NCBI GenBank assembly: GCA_964059195.1
Contig: CAXKWD010000007.1
Location: forward strand, 58,095,163 to 58,159,162
Length of the DNA stretch: 64,000 nucleotides
DNA from: Ectobius pallidus
Lineage: Eukaryota > Arthropoda > Insecta > Blattodea > Ectobiidae
Reading direction: 5' to 3'
Below are positions 56,464 through 64,000 of the stretch, one piece after another (the first letter of the stretch is position 1; each line of letters starts with the position of its first letter). The notes beneath the pieces are model-generated. The model was not told the origin of the DNA and did no database searches. It worked only from the letters and a program-made list of their open reading frames with translations. The translations under genes were made by a program, and so were the position numbers.

Positions 56464-56549
56464 CTTCTAGACTTCTGCGTCGAAAAATACCATGTACAGG
56501 GCACTTAATGACACCGAGGCGGTTGTGGATCCAAACAATACCCACACAG
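56464..56549 (+). CDS. Divergent gene of unknown identity, exon 2 (candidate)
   Basis: An 86-bp open segment between TTTATTTCAG and CAG|GTCAGAAT. Joined to exon 1 in phase it reads ASRLLRRKIPCTGHLMTPRR, then LWIQTIPTQ, basic in contrast to the acidic exon 1. The other two frames contain stops. Splicing is inferred from sequence only. No third exon was recognised downstream. Confidence 0.45.
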
Positions 56550-57293
56550 GTCAGAATCTGACATTATTCCATCATTTTATACTTTTTTTTAGTAAATTGT
56601 GTTTCAACTTGATTGTGCATGCTTTCTCGTGACGTTTCTTTAAATTAAGGCGATCGATTTAGCGATAGGTAGGCAATGTAAAAAAGAACCAGTGTGACTT
56701 TTATCTTTAAATATCGGATAACGTTAATACAAATGCTGTATTTAGGCCTGTAGTGTTCGGTACAGTACCATAACAACCGGAAATATTCTAATTTGCTAAG
56801 AATGACTACAATTGTTTTAAATCAGAAATAACATGCTTGCTCGCTGTTTTAACTTATTTATTTATTTCCTCGGTACATTCTTGATTTTTATTTCTGATTA
56901 AATTTTTAAAAACCTAGCACCTTTTTTTTTTCGTGTGTATAAGATTGCTTATCACAGTTTGATAGTTCTGCCTATTTTTACTGTCACCTTTAATAAGGAA
57001 GACTCTTTCGGCAAATTCGAGGTGAAGATTGCGAATAAAGAATACAATTATATGACCTGAAATATCCCTGTTCGCGATACTCTATAAGCAATTAATAATT
57101 CGTCGAATTTGAAGTGCGACTGTAACTAACGAAATTGCGTAAAATAAACTTAAAATTCCCGGACTCCGCTGTTAAACGTCACTACTACAGTTGCCGAAAA
57201 TCCAACTTAAATACTACCGGTATATTTTTTAATATATAATTTATAAAGGAAGATTTTACAATTTATTTATTTACTACCCTACCATGCATACAT

Positions 57294-57341
<48 letters not shown>

Positions 57342-57488
57342 AGAATTTTATTGTCATTAAACTTTTTCAGCAATAGACGTCAAAATACAATTCTAAACTT
57401 AGATGTACTATATACAAGATTTTCATTACATATACATACTCTACATACATACAGACATAGGCTACATAGGCTACATACATACATACAT
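56550..57488. other. Presumed intron of the divergent gene; microsatellites
   Basis: AT-rich, no coding signal. Contains an (AAT)n microsatellite at about 57299-57337 and a CATA/CATACATA tract at 57420-57488. Confidence 0.5.
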
Positions 57489-58490
57489 GGGTCATTCTCC
57501 AGAAAAGGTCAGATTTCAATGTTAGCATTTTTTTTTTAAATAATTTTTATTTTGGATCATGTAATTTTTTTATGTAATATTTCCTTCTGCAGAGTACTAC
57601 TGAGGTACTTGCCCTACTTACCGAGTGGTATTTTGCATTAAATTAACAAGGTTAGAAAATGGCGCATTCATGGAGGTGAGAAAATAGTATGAAATAGTAA
57701 TTATAATAGAAGTTATGTGAGAATTAGAATTAATTTACTGTATTAAATGTTATCATGAAAATGAACAATATTTATTACCATACAAATGGATTAACACACA
57801 ACTTTTTACTTATTTTTATCTATGTTAAAATAGATTATCACCTTGGAATCAAAACTTTAAATCAAAACATGATATATTGTCATAACTATTAGGCTACACC
57901 AGTATCTTCTTTAAACAAAAATAAAAAATGCAGACAGTTAAATATGTCATCAATTACAACATTAATTACAACATTAATTACACCTCCATGGATAGGACTC
58001 GAGAGTAACAGTAACGGAGGTGAGGGTAACGGAGGTGAGATTTTTCTCTAATTTGTCAAACAGCTTGGGAACATTTGAGGTTAGAAAATCTCAGTTCTAG
58101 AGTTTAACTTAGCATTCCTTATTATTATAATTTGTAGCAAAAGTAAATATAAAAACATACAACTTTACCGTTGGGTGTAGGTAACAGAGGTGAGGAAGTC
58201 CAATTACCAACTCTGCATTTAGCCCTTTTACGCAAACAAAACAACACTTAAAATCACACTAACAGCTTGGCTTTATATAAATGATAAGAAAACTGCCAAA
58301 AGTTGGAGTCCAAGGAAAATAGAAAGACTACAGTGCCATATCTGTGGAAATAATTGAACTTTTATATTGTTTCACGGAGGTGAGGTCTCACCTTGGGACA
58401 AGCATGTTTAGTGCAAAAAATTGTCTTTACAAAATGATATATTTTATTTTCAGTTATTAATGACTCATTTTTTGAGCTGTTTGTTCTTGT
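57489..58490. mobile_element. GGGTCATTC-type element with GGAGGTGAG motif array
   Basis: Starts GGGTCATTCTCCAGAAAA, almost the same terminus as the element at 8586. Within it AACGGAGGTGAG-like motifs recur at 57672, 58016, 58031, 58187 and 58376, with a reverse copy at 57981. No ORF. The right terminus was not found; LINE Z begins at 58498 and may have truncated it. It looks like a sister family to the 8586-11866 element with a different motif. Confidence 0.5.
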
Positions 58491-58497
58491 TACAACA

Positions 58498-59580
58498 CTA
58501 AAATGGAATAAAAATTAAAGCCTGTAGAATTATGAAAGAATGAAAATGACAAGTCAGGCATTGGGATTTTACAGTAAATTCAGTTTTGAAAAATTCTTCG
58601 ACAGAGTAAAAGGGATTGTTAACAAGTAATTTATATAATCTAGCTTTAAAAATATTTACAGGGGATTCTTTTAAATTTATACTTAGCTTATTATTATACA
58701 TCTTTAAACCGAGAACTGAATAAGAGTTTTGTGACTTTGATAATCTTTGATATGGCACATCTATACTTCCCCTATTTCTGGTATTGTAGTTGTGTACGTC
58801 ACCTCTCAATACTACTTCTGAAACATTGTTTCTAACATACAATAACACATTGTAAATATATAAATTTACCACTGTTAGACACTGCAATTTAATGAATAAT
58901 GGTTTGCAATGGGCTAATCTGTCTGATTCAGTTATTATTCTAATAACCTTTTTCTGCAAGAGTAAAATTTCATGTACATTACAGCTATTTCCCCACAACA
59001 GAATTCCATAAGATATAATACTCTGGAAAAAAGCAAAATATGCTGATCTTACATAATTAGTTGGAACATGATTTTTTAGGTTTCTAATTAAACAAATAAC
59101 TCTAGATAGTCTGGCTGTTAGATTTTTGATGTGCGGATCCCAAGTCAATTTATTATCGATAATGATACCTAAGCATTTAACCGTTTCCAGTTCTTGATGG
59201 TTAGGTATATTTCTTAAACTAAAAAAAGTTCCTGGGTTTTACTTTCATTCAATAAGAAGCCATTAGCTCTAAACCACAAAGAGGCTTGAGAGAGTGTATT
59301 TTCGGTTAGGGTTTTAAGTGCATTCAGATCAAGGTTTTCATTTAGAAAAGTGGTATCATCAGCATACAAAATTGTATGGGATTTTACAAATGATGGTAGG
59401 TCATTGATCATCAGCAAAAATAATAAAGGACCCAGCACCGGCCCCTGTGGAACACCAAACCTAATATTAGTCAAATTTGATCTCTCACTGCCAATGCACA
59501 CTACTTGTTGGCGGTTTTCAAGGAAAGATTTAAACATATTTATGCTGCCATTACCAAAACCATAATACCTGAGTTTATTT
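58498..59580 (-). pseudogene. CR1/Jockey-type LINE (Z), 5'-truncated
   Basis: Minus strand: GFGNGSINMFKSFLENRQQV, RFGVPQGPVLGPLLFLLM (motif B), HTILYADDTTFLN (C, YADD), LNESKTQELF. A shift in the A run near 59220 follows, then NHQELETVKCLGI, TWDPHIKNLTARLSRVICL, YVRSAYFAFFQSIISYGI, HNYNTRNRGSIDV and FYSVEEFFKTEF. Motif A and the endonuclease are missing. It resembles LINE Y. Confidence 0.85.
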
Positions 59581-60133
59581 AGCAGTATTTAGCAGTTTAA
59601 TTTAAATTAAACCGCTAATTCGTAAAAAGTTATTCACGTATGATTGCATTTGTTTAATCAATAAACAGAAATAGTTTATATCCTGGTAGTTAAATAAAAT
59701 CAACAAACATTTTTTTTGGAAAATTTGGAAACTTTATTAACTTCTTACCCATTTAAACATGTCCCTGTCATAAATTGTCTATGAAACAAAATAGCTTGAT
59801 ACAGTATCAGGATTTCTGCCTTTTTTGTAATGTTTTGTCTATTTTGCTTCAATATTGTAAGCCTATTAATATGACCTGATAGATCTAAACCAAATTTTTC
59901 TGATAATTTTTTTACTTGGAGAAATAATTTACTGACATGAGAAAGAGAAAACGCTGGGACATTATTTATGTCTCTCTCAGTTCATTTATACCTGAGACGA
60001 AAAGGATGACTGAACTGACTGTCATGAACTATAAATTAGCTACTAGGCCTATTTCAAGATGACAGTTGACAGTTTTTAAACACAACTAGTGTTAGTAGTA
60101 ATAGTAGAAGTAAGTTAATACAATAATAATCAT
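59581..60133. other. Non-coding stretch, nothing recognised
   Basis: AT-rich with no gene, terminal repeats or tandem structure that I could see. Confidence 0.4.
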
Positions 60134-60515
60134 AGGCGTAGCCAGGCCGACCATATGGGGGGGGTTATAACATCCGCGGGGTCTGGCGAGTATGGAAGGA
60201 GAGGGGGGTCCGGGGGCCCTCCCCCGGAAAATTTTAAAAATTAAGATGCAAAATAACGAGTTTTAAGCTTCCGGGGGTTCTCCCACGGAAAATTTTAAAA
60301 ATTAAGATGCAAAATAACAAGTTTTAAGCTTCCCGGGGTCTTTCCCCGGAAAATTTTAAAAATTAAGACGCAAAATAACGAGTTTTAAGCTTCCCACGCT
60401 TTATACTTGTATTAAGCAATTTATGGGCAGACTTAAAAAAATTATACAATTTTCCATTTTTTATTCAATGGGGGGGGTTCAAACCCCCAAAACCCCCCCC
60501 TCGCTACGCCTATGA
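60134..60515. mobile_element. MITE with CATAGGCGTAGCC ends and internal 61-bp triplication
   Basis: The left end is CATAGGCGTAGCCAGG and the right end CGCTACGCCTATG. ATAATAAT-like sequence lies on both sides, but the right flank is a microsatellite, so the duplication is ambiguous. Inside, a 61-bp unit starting GGAAAATTTTAAAAATTAAG recurs at about 60226, 60287 and 60348. G and C homopolymers sit near both ends. Confidence 0.7.
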
Positions 60516-60902
60516 TAATAATAATAATAATAACAATAATAAATAAATAAATTATAATAATAGACTAATAATAATGATGTTGATGATAAAAAATGGTAAA
60601 GGGGCTGTGTAATAAGATGCTAGGTAACAAATTAAGATTTCAACTGACTAAATAGCTTAATTCATATTTCCAAATATTTACTTTTTTGGCTGTAATTGTA
60701 GCAAACAGTAAGTAATCCCAATAATAAATGTGTTATCAGACCATGATACACAGATGGTAATGTTAAACAATACTGAAGCATATCTGACTAGCAAACATAC
60801 CCATAAATTATTATCAGAGTAATGAGTGATGTTTCAATTTTAAATTTCAAACAAGATCTTGCAAATGAAAAATGGGAAACTTCACAAGAACATTTATCAA
60901 GA

Positions 60903-61785
60903 ACTAGCTAAAAGGCCCGGCGTCGCCCGGGTTTTGTATTTTGTAATATGAAATTAACTTATGGAGGACTTTCGATGTTGAAACTCTAGGTCCTTATATA
61001 ATATGTAGGCCTATGTAGAATTCGAAATGAGGAAGAACGACATACCGGTATGACACTCAGACTATTCCCTCAGAAAATGCTAGATATAGCTTTTTATGGC
61101 TCATAGAGGATGTCGAATCTTGCATTCCATTGCTTCTACACACCATGCCTGGGAGGAGTGCAAATAAGAAGAAAAAGAAATTCTGTTTGCATAATAAGAT
61201 TGTATTGTCTTGACAGAAAATTGTATTTCTCACTCTCATATTACCATAAAACCATTTCGGGGCTGAAGTAAAAAGGAAATTCAATATCACTTTCATACTT
61301 TCCTTCCCAAACACCTGGGACATAATATACTGCGTGCGTAGGACTGAAAATGTTCCATCCCATTTTGTCTTCTTTTAGATGCTTAGGACCTCTGATAAAC
61401 ATCCCTAGGCCTATTTCTCAACTAATACAAAGCCTACAGCTATGAGTGATGTATCAGTGGATAGGATTTGTTACCGACTTCCGATATAGCATGCTCACTG
61501 GCAAACACTTAAGTTGTCCCTGCAATACGACCGCATATTCTACATCAAAATGTGAATGAGAAAATTATATTTTCCATGTCGTGGGTAGAGAAAGTTGTGT
61601 GACTGCTTTATTTTTGTGGATTTTATTCTTCAAGAATTATTTTCATAAATGTATTAATTACATCGATAGTATCAGAATTTGTAAAAGCCCAGTATTATAA
61701 TATAGTTTCCAAAGCCCTATGTGAACACCATAAACAATACTTTCGTTATGTAAACAATACTTTCGTTATGTAAACAATTGATACA
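60903..61785. repeat. CTAG-type interspersed repeat, copy 4 (3'-truncated)
   Basis: Starts AACTAGCTAAAAGGCCCGG and follows copy 3 (53024-53989) through most of its length, stopping before the ACATACATACC/TATATTAG end. A ~21-bp direct duplication (AAACAATACTTTCGTTATGT) lies at about 61730-61772. Confidence 0.7.
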
Positions 61786-62101
61786 GCTAGCTCATTCATT
61801 CTTGACGAATGTCCTTTGGAGAGGGACCAGTGGGCTAGCCTAGCTCAGCCTAAGCCTCATGTAGATGTAGATGTAGATATCTCGTCCTGTAGATCCTGTG
61901 TTGAGCGGGGCTCAAGGATATAGAACACGTCAGATCAAAAAATACATGCATGTTATAACAATAATATAGGCCTACAGGAACTGCAAGCTGCCAAATTTAT
62001 CCAAGCTGGAAATATTCCTCCAAATTGTAGAAGGTGTGAGTTATTAAAAATTCCTTGACAGATGTTTTGAAAGGTTTGCTCTTTCTTTGAATACATAATA
62101 A

Positions 62102-63276
62102 CACTGGTCTAAAAAAAATCTATCCGAGTTAAAAATAGTTAATTCCCATTCATTTTGATGTGACATAAACGAATATGAAGTTTAAAATGTTTACTTAGCT
62201 CTCATTTCCTTGATAAACAGGAATTCATTTTATGATAGAGGAATATTTTGCAAAGCTGGTAATGTTTTTTTACAAATGAAGGTTTTCAACACTGTGTATG
62301 CCATACTGTATTTTGTTTCTAGACAAGCCATTTTGTTTACATAAATGTCCATTGTTGTGCTTAAAGAACCTATGTGCTCTTAATTCTCAGTAATAAGTTA
62401 GGATACACAAAGTATTGTTGCTTCCATTGCGAATGGAATAGTCGCGACAGGAAATTACACTACATACGAAAAAACTGGTCTGAAAGGAAAATGATATAAC
62501 CTGGGAAAAAGAATATACAGTACCCTCCCTTAGTTTCCCGTAGTAAAATCGTATTGCCACCTTTACACATAAAGCTCGGACTTATGAAGAATTTAGTCAA
62601 AGCGATGAATCGAGAAGGAGAAGCTTTCAAGTATTGAAAGACAAAATTCCAAAATCTCAGTGATGAAAAGCTCAAAGAGGGAATCTTCGTTGGACCACAA
62701 ATTCGTGAGTTGTTGAAGAATGAAATATTTAATAGGGTCATTGAAGGGAAAGAGATTCAAAAATGCTGTTCACTATTTCTGGGGAAATCGAAGAACATTA
62801 AAATTACAATTAACTGTTAATGAACTTCTGAGGACATACCAAGAGCTAGGATGTAATATGTCGTTGAAAATACACTTTTTGGACTCACATATCGACTTCT
62901 TTCCAAGCAATTGTGGCGCTGTGACTGACAAACACGGGGAGCGCTTCCATCAAGACATTTCAACAATGGAAAGAAGGTATCAGGGCAAGTGGAACTCATC
63001 TATGCTTGCAGACTATTGCTGGAATGTCATGAGAGATGCCCCAGAAGTAGATTACAAACGAAAACCAAAAAAAGAGAAACACTCAGAGTGAATAATTACA
63101 TAGTAAGGAACCAAAGGGAGAAGTTCCATGCATACATGTATATATATGAATATATTTGAACCAAGAGCTAACAAAACATTTCTGGTGTCATATTCTTGTT
63201 CTTCGACCTCTAATTAGTTGGAATTGACTATTTTTGTTCAAGATAGAGACAACTTTAAATTTTTTGTAGACCAGTG
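62102..63276 (+). mobile_element. CACTG-terminus DNA transposon, internally deleted
   Basis: 1,175 bp. The ends are CACTGGTCTAAAAAAAATCT and the complement of CACTGGTCTACAAAAAATTT, with a 3-bp TAA duplication (62099-62101 and 63277-63279). CACT(A/G) ends plus a 2-4-bp duplication fit the CMC (CACTA/Mirage/Chapaev) group; this is inferred. The plus strand carries a decayed C-terminal transposase-like gene. Confidence 0.7.
62395..63091 (+). pseudogene. Decayed transposase-like gene (LHIKLGLMKN...GERFHQDI family)
   Basis: Read across frames: LGYTKYCCFHCEWNSRDRK (62397-62453), VLPPLHIKLGLMKNLVKAMN (~62551-62610), KLKEGIFVGPQIRELLKNE, then an open part 62720-63091 with NMSLKIHFLDSHIDFFPSN, DKHGERFHQDISTMERRYQG and MLADYCWNVMRDAPE. 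I recall this as a very common, unnamed protein family in arthropod and cnidarian genomes, evidently the enzyme of the CACTG element. Conserved His, Asp and Glu positions (HFLDSH, GERFHQD) may include catalytic residues. The N-terminal half is missing and several stops interrupt the rest. Confidence 0.65.
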
Positions 63277-63425
63277 TAATTTAATGTTGTTTGGAAGCTT
63301 GTTATATATATCTGTACTGCAGAATAATAAGCACCCTTCTGAAAGAGTTTTAACGAGTTATTTGGTCTGTGTAGATCATTCATGTTTCTAGTAGTACGTC
63401 CATGTACTAGTCCAGTCAAAACAAG

Positions 63426-63925
63426 GTTTAACCGAAGAAAAAATCCGAAAGTTTTGAAACTTTGCACACTTATTTAAAGGTACCTAAGGATGAATATACC
63501 AAAAGTCCTCGTGAATATGAGGCGAGCTCTAGCGGCAAACAGGGCACTTATTTTTGTTTTTTGTTAATACCTCGAGAACCGTTGGTCGGAGGTAAAAGTT
63601 TGCTATATACATAATTGAAGCTTATTAAATTTGCAACAAAAATGATTATATACATTTTTCTTGTATTTCCAATGGTTACCGAGTTATAGGGCGCTAAAGG
63701 ATAGCGTTTTTTTGAAAAACTACGCTAGCGCGGTACAATATGGCATTTCTAATAATATTTGACAATGGTTTACCATTTTTTTTATACCAAGGATGATTCA
63801 GGAGATAAATTTCACAGCTTTCTATAAAAAGGAAGACATGATGTATATTAAACAATGAAATACATGAGCCCCAAAAAAAAAAAAAAATGCTGAGGATATT
63901 CCAAGGAAAACTGTGTACAGAAAAA
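63426..63925. other. Non-coding, transposon-like sequence, unassigned
   Basis: No gene. The sequence (ACTTTGCACACTTATTT, GAGCTCTAGCGGCAAACAGG, TACCGAGTTATAGGGCGCTA) has the feel of a transposon's non-coding end, and follows a short minus-strand coding tail. Confidence 0.35.
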
Positions 63926-64000
63926 TCAATCAACTCTTGATCGCTTCTTGGTAGAAGGTCCTGCAATCTGCTCATCTTGGTCAGCTTCTGAACTTGCTGC
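63926..64000 (-). CDS. Possible C-terminal tail of a gene entering from the right
   Basis: The minus strand reads AASSEADQDEQIAGPSTKKR then SRVD and a stop (63926-63928), an acidic then basic tail typical of transposase-like proteins. It is cut by the window edge, so neither identity nor reality is secure. Confidence 0.3.
   Translation of the reverse strand, partial: AASSEADQDEQIAGPSTKKRSRVD

Larger units (their letters stand above)
61858..63425 (-). pseudogene. CR1-type LINE (W) C-terminus, split by a CACTG element
   Basis: Minus strand 63425-63277 reads GLVHGRTTRNMNDLHRPNNS, LKLFQKGAYYSAVQ, then in an adjacent frame IYNKLPNNIK. After the insert, 62101-61990 continues LCIQRKSKPFKTSVKEFLIT, THTFYNLEEYFQ and a stop. 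Removing the element and one TAA gives a continuous frame. The 3' UTR ends in an (ATCTAC)n tail near 61858-61880. LHRPxxxLxxFQKGxYYxG and FLxTHxFYxxEE are CR1-group C-terminal features. Confidence 0.75.

Overview
Type of DNA. This is a piece of a large, AT-rich animal nuclear genome packed with transposons, almost certainly an arthropod and most likely an insect. The evidence is the mix of Penelope-like elements (PLEs) with GIY-YIG domains, mariner, hAT, Helitron, RTE-like and CR1/Jockey-like LINEs, a gag-only LTR element and tRNA-type SINEs, plus spliced host exons with GTAAGT donors. A hemimetabolous insect such as a cockroach is a guess. No operons, CRISPR arrays or standalone tRNA/rRNA genes were seen.

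Host genes. Two exons on the minus strand (55680-55860 and 6034-6219) join in phase to give a signal peptide followed by the Cys-rich N-terminus of meckelin (TMEM67), a ciliary transition-zone membrane protein. Intron 1 between them is 49,460 bp and makes up most of the window. A second gene of unknown identity starts divergently at 56260 (+). The 399 bp between the two start codons holds a perfect RFX X-box at 55876-55889, as expected for a ciliary gene.

Layout. 1-6033: intron sequence 3' of exon 2, with a LINE ORF1 remnant carrying an SGNH-esterase motif and a PLE copy split by a pogo/Tigger-like MITE. 6551-12075: a hAT element containing an RTE-like fragment, then a PLE whose GIY-YIG domain is split by a 3.3-kb transposon ending in GGGTCATTC. 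13118-19130: an ~88-bp satellite split by a 257-bp MITE and a 5.1-kb TA-flanked element that itself holds several insertions. 19492-25913: decayed transposases, hAT derivatives, a SINE and a mariner-type foldback. 26189-48279: a 22-kb composite PLE between 12-bp direct repeats, carrying a second inverted PLE pair, a mariner, a SINE, a Helitron, an LTR element, two tandem CTAG-type repeats and an RTE-like LINE that contains a hAT-like transposon. 49400-54182: a CR1/Jockey-like LINE with three insertions. 54183-64000: the promoter region and exons, then more LINE and DNA-transposon remnants.

How it fits together. Many insertions can be resolved exactly because removing the insert and one copy of the target duplication restores a reading frame or satellite unit. 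This gives a relative order of insertion. The least familiar content is a group of DNA transposons ending in GGGTCATTC, with family-specific arrays of a short motif and a transposase-like protein I know only as an unnamed arthropod/cnidarian family. Also notable are hammerhead-like motifs in the PLE ends, and an exact 37-bp copy of TMEM67 exon 1 inside its own intron.
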